NCBI GenBank assembly: GCA_028708105.1
Contig: JAQVZR010000069.1
Location: 1-7,820 of the forward strand
Source of the DNA: Desulfoplanes sp.
GTDB taxonomy: Bacteria > Desulfobacterota > Desulfovibrionia > Desulfovibrionales > Desulfomicrobiaceae
Direction: 5' to 3'
DNA: 7,820 nucleotides
Below the pieces are notes generated by a model. That model searched no databases. It was not told where the DNA came from and saw only the letters and a list, made by a program, of their open reading frames with translations. Shown piece by piece: positions 1-6,274 of the stretch (position 1 is its first letter; every line of letters begins with the position of its first letter). A program made the translations under genes and the position numbers.

Positions 1-63
1 GGGGCGATTCCGGTTTCCGCTTTTTATGAACGGGGGATAGATGTCAGTCCTCTGCCCCTGTGA
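1..63 (+). CDS. Possible 3' end of a gene cut by the window edge (aminotransferase-like?)
   Basis: Frame 1 is open from the first base to a TGA at 61-63, giving 20 residues that include the octamer AIPVSAFY. That octamer is typical of the C-terminal part of class I/II PLP aminotransferases of the YbdL/DapC type. In those enzymes it is followed by roughly 30 more residues containing an R-F-C-F-like strand; here the stop comes 11 residues after the Y. Either the protein is unusually short at its C-terminus, the frame is broken, or the match is chance. A plus-strand terminator downstream at 347-388 shows that plus transcription probably enters from the left, which mildly supports a real gene. 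The identification rests on eight residues only. Confidence 0.3.
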   Translation, partial: GAIPVSAFYERGIDVSPLPL

Positions 64-346
64 TTGGTTGTCAGGAAGCAATACGTATTGGTTTGAAGTG
101 CTTCCCCGAGACACGGTGTCATCTCCGCGGACAGGATGGGGTGGTTTAAAAAATTATACGCTGGATGCCTTGTTTGCGGGAGCAGGTATAAAAATTTGAA
201 CTGGAATGAACGGCGATGAGATGCAGGTTATGGAGCCTTCCAATATCCAACATATTGATAACATACAAAAAAAAATATTTTGGTCTGGATTCAAAAAGTT
301 GGTCTGTCCTTTGCAACGTACCAGATACTTCCTCTTTTTGTCAGAG
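64..346. other. Intergenic stretch with no convincing gene
   Basis: About 280 bases lie between the possible upstream stop and the terminator hairpin. A 52-codon plus frame runs from an ATG at 41 to a TGA at 197-199 with a G-run just upstream, but it resembles no family I know. A longer plus frame starting at 206 runs straight through the terminator hairpin, so it is unlikely to be translated. The stretch from about 240 to 300 is A/T rich with a run of nine A. A TATAAA at 187-192 resembles a -10 box but has no good -35 partner. Confidence 0.5.
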
Positions 347-388
347 CCGGGTCATGAGTTATGGGTAACTCATGACCCGGTTTTGTTT
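347..388 (+). terminator. Strong intrinsic terminator, plus strand
   Basis: A perfect 14-bp inverted repeat (CCGGGTCATGAGTT at 347-360 and its complement at 367-380) encloses a 6-base loop and is followed by TTTTGTTTT at 381-389. This is a standard Rho-independent terminator for plus-strand transcripts. Read on the minus strand it has no U-tract. The stop codon of the minus-strand GT9 gene (370-372) lies inside the 3' arm, so that gene ends within the hairpin. The plus transcript it serves must begin upstream, either from a gene at the window edge or from within 64-346. Confidence 0.8.
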
Positions 389-1317
389 TGTGGAAAGAAA
401 TTGTATTTTTCAAAGAGGATCGTACACTGTTTTTTGACCTGTTCAAGAGTGATTTTCTGCATACATTCCATAGTCTTGCATGTTATTCTAGCTGTTTGTG
501 TGCAGGGGCTGCACTGCAGATTTCTGCATATGATGTTCATGCCCGGAGGTCCCCACTGCAGGGGAGATGTAGGACCGAAAAGTGATAGGCCCTGTATGCC
601 CATATAGCCGGCCAGGTGCATGGGCCCGGAATCGTTGCCTATGACAAAGGATGCCTGCTGCAGGAGAGTGATGAGATCGTCCATGCTTTGTGGGGTGTTG
701 ACCGCAAGAACGTCGGGCGTTTTAATGCCTTGTTCCTGCTCCACAGGGCCGAGGATCAGGAGGGGGGATAGTCCTCGCTTTTTGATCCATGTGCCCAGTG
801 TAAAAAATTGAACCAACGGCCAGTTTTTGGCAGGGTTGCCAGATCCTGGGAAAAGAAGGATCTTTTTGCCGAGCAGAGGGGGGATCTTGGAAAACAGGTT
901 CTGGAAGGCGCGTTTCCATGTGGTATCAAAAATGATATTGTACGTTGCCAGCTCTTTTGCATAGAGTTTCCGAGGAGATTCCCAGCAGCCTTCTTGGATG
1001 CCCTGTAAGAAAAAAATGTTTTCGTGCTTGATCTGAAAAGGTTTTTTTCCTAAGTAGAACCATAGTATTCGGATATTGTCTGCCCATGCAGGTTGCTGCT
1101 CGGAATCGATATACAAAGAACGTATATCCCGAAGAAGGTCCGAAGGAGCTGGAAGGATGTTTAGCTGCGTGAGAAATGGCAAGTATGCTGTTTTTCCTGC
1201 CCAGAAAATAGGTTTTGTAGGAAACTCTTTACGTATCGACCAAATCGTGGGCCAGGCCATGAGGAAATCTCCCAAGGCTCCATTATGGACGAGAACTATT
1301 TTTTTAGTATATTTCAT
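370..1317 (-). CDS. GT9 glycosyltransferase, LPS heptosyltransferase family
   Basis: This is a GT-B fold glycosyltransferase of family 9, which transfers heptose from ADP-heptose to the lipopolysaccharide core at the cytoplasmic face of the inner membrane. Seen in the 315-residue sequence: an N-terminal strand followed by G13-x-x-G-D17 (HNGALGDF), a mid-protein LFPGSG..AKNWP segment, the family signature IGNDSGPMHLAG, LFGPTSP shortly after, and a C-terminal cysteine cluster (C-x4-C-x2-C-x7-C-x4-C). All are usual landmarks of WaaC/WaaF/RfaQ-type enzymes, and the length is near normal. The frame is open upstream to 1623, but that extension overlaps glgA and shows no family similarity. The ATG at 1317 puts the first strand directly at the N-terminus. 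Shine-Dalgarno pairing is weak, and a six-codon frame overlaps the start as ATGA. Which core heptose or hexose it adds cannot be told. Confidence 0.85.
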   Translation of the reverse strand: MKYTKKIVLVHNGALGDFLMAWPTIWSIRKEFPTKPIFWAGKTAYLPFLTQLNILPAPSDLLRDIRSLYIDSEQQPAWADNIRILWFYLGKKPFQIKHENIFFLQGIQEGCWESPRKLYAKELATYNIIFDTTWKRAFQNLFSKIPPLLGKKILLFPGSGNPAKNWPLVQFFTLGTWIKKRGLSPLLILGPVEQEQGIKTPDVLAVNTPQSMDDLITLLQQASFVIGNDSGPMHLAGYMGIQGLSLFGPTSPLQWGPPGMNIICRNLQCSPCTQTARITCKTMECMQKITLEQVKKQCTILFEKYNFFPQNKTGS

Positions 1318-1345
1318 GGCAGATATTTGATCATGTAGGGTCCAA

Positions 1346-1374
1346 TTGGCTCGGGGTATGAGAAAAAATATTTT
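1346..1374 (+). promoter_or_regulatory. Possible sigma70-like promoter for glgA
   Basis: In the 142-bp divergent gap between the GT9 gene and glgA, TTGGCT (1346-1351) is separated by 17 bases from TATTTT (1369-1374). Each box matches four of six consensus bases. This would place transcription start about 80 bases before the glgA ATG. The whole gap is A/T rich, so chance matches are easy. No clear matching promoter for the GT9 gene was found on the other strand. Confidence 0.25.
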
Positions 1375-1459
1375 GGAGAAATCTTTTGGTGCTGACAAGG
1401 ACTTTTCAGTTTTCCTTTTCGGATGATTCTGCCTTGAAGCGCAGTCTGGAGGGAGAGCG

Positions 1460-2923
1460 ATGATACAATCCGTAAAACCTGAGCTCGTTTTTATCGCCTC
1501 GGAAATGTATCCCTTTTCCAAATCAGGAGGTCTGGCGGATGTCCTGGGAGTTCTGCCGTTGACGCTGTCACGGATGGGGATTCCTGTGGCCGTTATAACT
1601 CCGTTGTACGGACGGCTCAGCACTTCAGCCTATCCGTTGCGACTTGTCTGTGAAAACTGTCCTGTGGGCTATCCCTGGCCCACGATTTCGGCAGATATTT
1701 ATCAAGCCGATTATCAGGGAATCCCGGTATATTTTATTGATCGGGGGGAATTTTTTGACCGTCGTCATTACTATTGTACGGCAAAAAATGATTATTTTGA
1801 TAATTGTGAACGTTTTATTTTTTTTTGCAGGGCGGCACTTTCGGCTATCCAACGGCTTGATTTTCCGGTTTCCGTTGTCCATGTGCATGACTGGCATGCT
1901 GCTTTGGCCACGGCCTTTGTTTATTTCTGGCGTCAGCATGACTCGTTCTGGGCTGATGTAAAAACAGTGATGACCATTCATAATCTCGCTTTTCAGGGAC
2001 GGTTCTCAAATCGTCTTTTTTGGAATAGTGGTCTTCCTGATGAGGCTTGGAACATGGATGGTGTTGAATTTTATGATAGTTTTAATCTTCTCAAAGGGGG
2101 CATCGCGTATGCTGATCGGATTACAACGGTCAGCCCCACATATGCTCAGGAGATTGTTACCCCTCGGTTTGGTTGCGGGTTGGAAGGTATTCTTGCTAAA
2201 AGGAAGGACGCCCTTGTAGGCGTGCTCAATGGCGTTGATTACTCGGTCTGGAGTCCTGGACAGGATACCTTTTTGGAACAAACCTATGACCTGGATGATC
2301 TTTCGGGCAAAGCGATCTGCAAAAAAGCCCTTATCCGCGAGATGCGTCTGGCCCCTAATCTTGAAAATCGACCGATCCTCGGTTTTATAGGACGGTTGCG
2401 CGGGCAGAAGGGTATTGATCTGCTTTTGGATATTATCCCCGCATTGATGCGTGAAGACGTAGGTGTTGTTGTACTGGGGGAAGGCAAGCCAGCCCATGAG
2501 GCTCGGCTCCTCGATCTGATGGAAAAATATCCGGGGTGTCTGTGTGCGCATGTGGGCTATACCGAAGAACTTGCGCATCAGATCCAGGCTGGAACAGATA
2601 TTTTTTTGATGCCCTCGCGTTATGAGCCCTGTGGCCTGACACAGCTTTACAGCCTGCGTTATGGAACACCGCCCGTGGCCACAGCTGTGGGTGGCCTTAA
2701 AGATACCATTGTTTCCTATCCTCTCCCGGGCACGACGGGGTTTACGTTCGCCGAGTCGACTCCTGCTATTTTTTTGCAATGTGTCAAAAAGGCGTTGACC
2801 GCCTGGGAGAACAAGGCTCTCTGGAAGAAAATCCAGACCAATGGCATGCGGGCTGATTTTTCGTGGAATAAATCTGCACAGAGATATTTGGAGTTATATG
2901 CTGATCTAGGTTTGAAAAAATAA
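1460..2923 (+). CDS. glgA: Glycogen synthase, ADP-glucose type (GT5)
   Basis: The enzyme transfers glucose from ADP-glucose to the non-reducing end of alpha-1,4-glucan in the cytoplasm, the elongation step of glycogen synthesis. The protein has 487 residues, close to the 477 of E. coli GlgA, with both Rossmann-like domains intact. The N-terminal domain carries the KSGGLADV loop (K21-V28), VHVHDWHAA (about 139-147) and TIHNLAFQG with H174. The C-terminal domain carries GRLRGQKG, with R312 and K317 at the spacing of the E. coli phosphate-binding pair R300/K305, and PSRYEPCGL with E389 matching catalytic E377. The start is supported by GGAGGGAG at 1448-1455. It is followed after 25 bp by a glycogen-binding protein on the same strand, so the two are probably co-transcribed. 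No other glg gene is visible in the window. Confidence 0.96.
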   Translation: MIQSVKPELVFIASEMYPFSKSGGLADVLGVLPLTLSRMGIPVAVITPLYGRLSTSAYPLRLVCENCPVGYPWPTISADIYQADYQGIPVYFIDRGEFFDRRHYYCTAKNDYFDNCERFIFFCRAALSAIQRLDFPVSVVHVHDWHAALATAFVYFWRQHDSFWADVKTVMTIHNLAFQGRFSNRLFWNSGLPDEAWNMDGVEFYDSFNLLKGGIAYADRITTVSPTYAQEIVTPRFGCGLEGILAKRKDALVGVLNGVDYSVWSPGQDTFLEQTYDLDDLSGKAICKKALIREMRLAPNLENRPILGFIGRLRGQKGIDLLLDIIPALMREDVGVVVLGEGKPAHEARLLDLMEKYPGCLCAHVGYTEELAHQIQAGTDIFLMPSRYEPCGLTQLYSLRYGTPPVATAVGGLKDTIVSYPLPGTTGFTFAESTPAIFLQCVKKALTAWENKALWKKIQTNGMRADFSWNKSAQRYLELYADLGLKK

Positions 2924-2948
2924 TTGTCGATCTGACAAGGAGAAAAAT

Positions 2949-3257
2949 ATGAGTATCCAGAAAAAATATCTCAAAACCCGCCCGGTGTGCAAAGTAACAT
3001 TTAAGCTCTCCGGACTCATGGTGCCCAACGTGAAACGTGTGTGTCTTGTGGGTGAATTCAACAATTGGGAAGTCAATGCCACGCCCATGACCCCGCTCAA
3101 AAACGGCAGCTTTAAAGTGACGGTGGATCTCGACAGCGGTCGGGAGTATCAGTTCCGTTATCTGGTTGATGACAAAGAGTGGGAAAATGATCTTGAGGCT
3201 GACAAGTATGTGAGCACACCCTACGGCAATAGTGAGAATTCGGTGGTTGTCGTATAG
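2949..3257 (+). CDS. Small free-standing CBM48 (AMPK-beta-like) glycogen-binding protein
   Basis: This 102-residue protein is essentially a single carbohydrate-binding module of family 48, the early-set domain found at the N-terminus of branching and debranching enzymes and in AMPK-beta. The core VCLVGEFNNWE (31-41) is followed by a second strand pair ending in REYQFRYLVDDKEW (65-78) and GNSENSVVVV at the C-terminus. Residues corresponding to the AMPK-beta1 glycogen contacts W100, W133 and N150 appear present as W40, W78 and N97; R70 sits where K126 does. There is no catalytic domain, signal peptide or membrane segment, so it should be cytoplasmic. AAGGAG at 2937-2942 gives a good ribosome site 6 bases before ATG. 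Its place 25 bp behind glgA points to a glycogen-particle role, as GlgA partner, scaffold or regulator; which of these is unknown. Confidence 0.88.
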   Translation: MSIQKKYLKTRPVCKVTFKLSGLMVPNVKRVCLVGEFNNWEVNATPMTPLKNGSFKVTVDLDSGREYQFRYLVDDKEWENDLEADKYVSTPYGNSENSVVVV

Positions 3258-3307
3258 CGTGTGGCACAGGGATGCTTCTGGCTGTTGGTCTGCACCGCGT
3301 TTTCGAT

Positions 3308-3336
3308 CCAGGTCATAGCTTATGACCCGGATTTTG
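3308..3336 (+). terminator. Probable weak terminator hairpin after the glgA operon
   Basis: GGTCATA (3311-3317) and TATGACC (3321-3327) form a 7-bp stem with a 3-base loop. It extends past an A/C mismatch by CC (3308-3309) pairing with GG (3329-3330), and is followed by ATTTTGG. It lies 50 bases after the CBM48 stop. The U-tract is short, so termination may be partial. The 3' arm (ATGACCCGG then TTTT) resembles that of the terminator at 347-388. Confidence 0.5.
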
Positions 3337-3370
3337 GTTGCGTGATGTATGACGAGCGTGCCTATACATA

Positions 3371-3420
3371 GGCGCAGACGCGGATGGAGAATGATGCGCG
3401 TCTACGCCATTGTATTTTTA
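3371..3420 (+). terminator. Second terminator-like hairpin after the glgA operon
   Basis: Arms 3371-3382 and 3397-3408 pair over 12 positions with one C/A mismatch (3375/3404), around a 14-base loop. The stem is GC rich (GGCG, then AGACGCG). It is followed by ATTGTATTTTTA at 3409-3420. This is a reasonable intrinsic terminator in series with the weaker hairpin at 3308. A small alternative hairpin, GCCTAT-AC-ATAGGC at 3360-3373, shares bases 3371-3373 with the 5' arm, so the two cannot form completely at the same time. Confidence 0.5.
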
Positions 3421-3500
3421 TGTCCTGTGGTCATCTATTTTCCTCCGTGACCGTATGATTTTCTTTCCTTCGTTTACATGAACATTATCTTGAACGTATT

Positions 3501-3542
3501 GTTCGGAATCCGGTTCTCGGAATATCCAAGTTCTCGGAATAT
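3501..3542. repeat. Cluster of GTTC(TC)GGAAT near-direct repeats
   Basis: GTTCTCGGAATAT occurs twice without mismatch at 3513-3525 and 3530-3542, a 17-base period. A shorter relative, GTTCGGAAT, stands just before at 3501-3509. Just upstream, GAAC-GTATT-GTTC forms a 4-bp-arm inverted repeat that includes the first copy. Such clustered short repeats before a regulator gene are often protein-binding sites. No protein can be assigned from the sequence alone. Confidence 0.6.
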
Positions 3543-3604
3543 GATGAGTACCCATTTCTTGGCTTGATTTCCCTCTTTGAATAAGAGATGATTTTTGATG
3601 TGTG

Positions 3605-3641
3605 CGACAATGTGTCGGACAACACGAATGGTAGTTATGAT
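3605..3641 (+). promoter_or_regulatory. Possible operator and promoter of the XRE-cupin operon
   Basis: CGACA-ATG-TGTCG (3605-3617) is a perfect 5-bp-arm palindrome. TATGAT (3636-3641) matches five of six bases of a -10 box. The -35 position for a 17-base spacer (3613-3618) is a poor match and overlaps the right arm of the palindrome. The arrangement suits an activator- or repressor-controlled promoter. Transcription would begin near 3648, about 47 bases before the regulator's ATG. Confidence 0.3.
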
Positions 3642-3694
3642 CAATTTTGCTGCGCTGCGATGCACGGGCAAAACAAACCAGAAGGAGACGTTCT

Positions 3695-4255
3695 ATGGAA
3701 AATATGACCCCTATTTATAAGGAGATTGCTCCGCGGCTCAGGGGCCTGAGAGATTCCATGGATCTGTCCGCTGAAGCTATGGCTGGCGACTTGGGACTTC
3801 CTGTGGAAGAAGTGGAAAAATATGAATCCGGTGAAATTGAAATCCCGGTAAGTTACCTTTTCCGCGTTGCCCAGAAATATCATGTTGATCTGACGGTCCT
3901 CATTTCCGGAGACGAGGCCCATTTACACGACTATTCTCTGGTTAAATCAGGGAAAGGCCTTTCCGTCGAGCGACGTAAAGACTATGATTACAAAAGCTTG
4001 GCCTATCGTTTGTTGGACAGAAAAATGGAACCTTTTTATATTAAGGTGCCACCCAAAAATGTTGAGGATTTGAGTTACAGCCACCATGAAGGGCAGGAGT
4101 TCATTTATATGCTCAAGGGCCGGCTGGAAATTTATCTTGGGGACAAAATTTTTGTCATGGAACCTGGTGACAGCTTTTATTTTGACTCCAGCACGCCTCA
4201 TGCATTGCGCGCTCTGAATGCTGCCAATGCTGAATTTCTTGATGTGATTATCTAG
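3695..4255 (+). CDS. XRE-family HTH regulator with C-terminal cupin sensor domain
   Basis: This is a two-domain cytoplasmic transcription factor of 186 residues. Residues about 10-70 form an XRE helix-turn-helix domain (LRGLRDSMDLSAEAMAGDLG, then VEEVEKYESGEIEIP). Residues about 115-186 form a cupin_2 barrel with the first motif SHHEGQEFIYMLKG (H130, H131, E135) and the second EPGDSFYFDSSTPHAL (H169), so the usual metal ligands appear kept. The family binds DNA through the HTH and is thought to sense a small ligand through the cupin. AGAAGGAGA just upstream fixes the start at 3695; an in-frame ATG at 3647 would add an unlikely arginine-rich extension. The next gene on the same strand, 134 bp on, is an acyl-CoA synthetase, a pairing recurrent in bacteria, so it probably controls that gene and itself. 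Ligand and sign of regulation are unknown. Confidence 0.92.
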   Translation: MENMTPIYKEIAPRLRGLRDSMDLSAEAMAGDLGLPVEEVEKYESGEIEIPVSYLFRVAQKYHVDLTVLISGDEAHLHDYSLVKSGKGLSVERRKDYDYKSLAYRLLDRKMEPFYIKVPPKNVEDLSYSHHEGQEFIYMLKGRLEIYLGDKIFVMEPGDSFYFDSSTPHALRALNAANAEFLDVII

Positions 4256-4316
4256 GGAGATGAAGAGATGGTGGTGTTGTCTTCCCCCCATGTAGCTCTT
4301 CAGGCTCCCTGCGTAT

Positions 4317-4343
4317 GTCCGTTCGGACGAATTACCCGGTAAT
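4317..4343. promoter_or_regulatory. Two short inverted repeats between regulator and synthetase genes
   Basis: In the 134-bp spacer, GTCC-GTTC-GGAC (4317-4328) is a small stem-loop. It is followed two bases later by ATTACC-C-GGTAAT (4331-4343), a 6-bp-arm inverted repeat. Neither has a U-tract, so neither looks like a terminator. They might be a second operator or a processing or attenuation site that sets synthetase expression apart from the regulator. No small gene is evident in the spacer. Confidence 0.3.
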
Positions 4344-4389
4344 CCATGGATAGTTTTGTATCCTCAAAAAATCATGCGGAGAAAACAGC

Positions 4390-6039
4390 GTGCTCACAAA
4401 ATTACGACCTGAATCATACGAAGAATTTATTGCAACATTTCATATAGAGGCCCCGGAACACTTCAATTTTGCTTTTGATGTCATTGATGCCAGGGCCCTG
4501 GCTAATCCGCAGGAACCGGCCATGATTCATCTGGATGATAAAGGCGTTCGCAGAGAATTCGATTATGGTTTTTTTGCGACCCAATCGTCCCGTCTGGCCC
4601 ATAGTCTCCAGAAGAAGGGGATCGGTAAAGGCGATACTGTCATGCTTATCCTTTACCGGCGTATGGAATTCTGGGTGGCCATGCTGGCCCTGCACAAGCT
4701 GGGCGCCATTGCCATCCCGTCTCCATCTCTTTTAACGGCTCATGACATCACGGAACGTGTTGCCGTGGCTGACGTACGATGTCTAATTGTGGAAGAAGGC
4801 ATCGTGCCCACTGTCGAGGCTGCCCGTAAGAACTGCCCCGATCTTAGGCTGCTTGTGCAGGTGGGAGGCGATACTGTTTCCCCCGGGTGGGAAGCCTACG
4901 AATCCTTTATCGCACATGCACCGGACTCTTTTCCCCGCCCCAAAGACGCTGCAGGCGGCGATGACCCGCTGCTGATTTTTTTCTCTTCTGGCACTACCGG
5001 CCTACCCAAAATGGTTGAACATACGCATACCTATGCTCTCGGTCATATCCTGACCGGCCTCTATTGGCATGATCTTGAGCCCGGCGACATTCATCTTACA
5101 GTGGCCGATACCGGATGGGGTAAGGCTGCGTGGGGAAAACTTTATGGGCAATGGATGGCCGGAGCCATTGTTTTTGTTTATGATTTCAGGGGAAAATTCT
5201 CGCCTAAAAATTTGCTGCAGGCCGTTGCCGACAATAAGGTGACCTCCTTTTGTGCACCACCGACCGTTTATCGCTTTTTGATCCGGGAGGATCTTACTAA
5301 GTTTGATCTCTCGGCTCTGCGTCATTGTACCACGGCGGGTGAGCTTTTGAATTATTCCGTCTTTCAGGCCTGGGAAGAGCTTGTGGGGTTGCCTATTTAT
5401 GAAGGCTACGGCCAGACGGAGACTGCATTACAAATTGCCACCTTCCCTTGCATGAAGCCCAAACCCGGTTCCATCGGTAAACCTGTACCCGGCTGGGATA
5501 TTGTTTTGCTGGATGCGGAAGGCACTCCCTGTCCTGCTGGTGTGGAAGGAGAAATCTGCATCAATATCAAAAATGGCAAGCCCTATGGACTGATGGCAAG
5601 TTATCTCAAGGAGCCCGAGAAAACGGCTGATGCCTGCTACAATGGGTATTTCCATACGGGTGACAAAGCCTGGATGGATGAAGACGGCTATTATTGGTTT
5701 ATGGGCCGTGTGGATGACCTGATCAAGAGTTCCGGATACCGGGTCGGCCCCTTTGAAGTGGAAAGCGCTCTTGTGGCCCACGATGCTGTTGTGGAGGCTG
5801 CCGTGACGGGGGTGCCTGATCCATTGCGCGGCCAGGCGGTCAAGGCGACCATTGTTCTTGGGCCTGGATACGAAGCTTCAGACGAGCTGACCAAAGAACT
5901 GCAGAATCATGTCAAGAAACTGACTGCACCGTACAAATATCCCCGGGTTATCGAGTATGTCACAGATCTGCCCAAAACCATCAGCGGCAAGATCAAACGG
6001 GCTGAGATCCGGGCCAGAGATATGGCAAAAATGAAATAG
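4390..6039 (+). CDS. AMP-forming acyl-CoA synthetase (ANL superfamily)
   Basis: The enzyme activates a carboxylic acid with ATP to an acyl-adenylate and transfers it to coenzyme A in the cytoplasm. All core motifs are present in 549 residues: the P-loop FFSSGTTGLPK (197-207), GYGQTET (339-345), the ribose-binding D425 in FHTGDKAW, hinge and adenylate contacts in GRVDDLIKSSGYRVGP (439-454), and catalytic K534 in PKTISGKIKR. That last motif is also the type acetylated by Pat/GNAT enzymes in other bacteria. The length and the TADTGWGKAAWGK segment recall the medium-chain acyl-CoA synthetase branch more than acetyl-CoA synthetase (about 650 residues), but the acid substrate cannot be read off. 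The start is GTG at 4390 with GGAG at 4378-4381; no closer ATG is in frame. It follows the XRE-cupin regulator and is closed by a strong terminator. Confidence 0.93.
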   Translation: MLTKLRPESYEEFIATFHIEAPEHFNFAFDVIDARALANPQEPAMIHLDDKGVRREFDYGFFATQSSRLAHSLQKKGIGKGDTVMLILYRRMEFWVAMLALHKLGAIAIPSPSLLTAHDITERVAVADVRCLIVEEGIVPTVEAARKNCPDLRLLVQVGGDTVSPGWEAYESFIAHAPDSFPRPKDAAGGDDPLLIFFSSGTTGLPKMVEHTHTYALGHILTGLYWHDLEPGDIHLTVADTGWGKAAWGKLYGQWMAGAIVFVYDFRGKFSPKNLLQAVADNKVTSFCAPPTVYRFLIREDLTKFDLSALRHCTTAGELLNYSVFQAWEELVGLPIYEGYGQTETALQIATFPCMKPKPGSIGKPVPGWDIVLLDAEGTPCPAGVEGEICINIKNGKPYGLMASYLKEPEKTADACYNGYFHTGDKAWMDEDGYYWFMGRVDDLIKSSGYRVGPFEVESALVAHDAVVEAAVTGVPDPLRGQAVKATIVLGPGYEASDELTKELQNHVKKLTAPYKYPRVIEYVTDLPKTISGKIKRAEIRARDMAKMK

Positions 6040-6064
6040 AGGTTGGGTGATACAACGCTACATG

Positions 6065-6107
6065 GAAGGCCATTTTCCCTGACAGGGAAGATGGTCTTCT
6101 GTTTTTT
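6065..6107 (+). terminator. Strong intrinsic terminator after the acyl-CoA synthetase
   Basis: Arms 6065-6080 and 6084-6099 pair over 16 positions, with two G-T wobbles and no mismatches, around a 3-base loop. They are followed by TG and six T at 6102-6107. It begins 26 bases after the synthetase stop and closes the XRE-cupin/synthetase operon. There is no U-tract on the minus strand, so it does not obviously stop fcl transcripts arriving from the right. Confidence 0.85.
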
Positions 6108-6244
6108 GGTGAAGAACTGCAAGAAAAACCATGGGGAATCCAAAGAACGAACGGGGGAATCCTGGATAGGGGAAACTGGTGCCTTCTTCGGTCGTGTTTA
6201 TTCGCATGGGAGAGTTCCTCGTACTGTGAATGTTTTTTTTCGCG

Positions 6245-6268
6245 CGCAGAGACGCAGAGGCGTTGAGA
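6245..6268. repeat. Short tandem octamer repeat CGCAGAG(A/G)
   Basis: CGCAGAGA, CGCAGAGG and the degenerate CGTTGAGA stand in tandem just beyond the fcl stop, preceded by a run of eight T at 6233-6240. Similar CGCAGAG-type strings occur as dispersed intergenic repeats in many bacterial genomes (general recollection, not checked here). No coding function is seen in the convergent gap 6108-6274, and no clear terminator for fcl was found there. Confidence 0.5.
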
Positions 6269-6274
6269 AAGTCA

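Larger units (their letters stand above)
3421..3694. other. Regulatory gap before the XRE-cupin gene, no coding
   Basis: No plausible gene is seen on either strand in these 274 bases. The stretch holds a cluster of near-direct repeats (3501-3542), a short palindrome (3605-3617) and a -10-like box (3636-3641), listed separately. It most likely contains the promoter and control sites of the XRE-cupin/acyl-CoA synthetase operon. Confidence 0.5.

Noticed and set aside
206..607. 133-codon plus-strand frame
   Set aside because: It runs through the 347-388 terminator and across the opposite strand of the 3' end of the GT9 gene; no family resemblance or convincing ribosome site.
1318..1623. N-terminal extension of the GT9 frame up to 1623
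   Set aside because: It overlaps the opposite strand of glgA and shows no heptosyltransferase similarity; the conserved first strand starts at the ATG at 1317.
2006..2779. 257-codon minus-strand frame inside glgA
   Set aside because: It is the antisense of a fully conserved glycogen synthase; no recognisable domain in the translation.
3647..3694. Upstream ATG start for the XRE-cupin protein
   Set aside because: The added residues are an arginine-rich leader unlike the family, and the clear AGAAGGAGA site is placed for the ATG at 3695.
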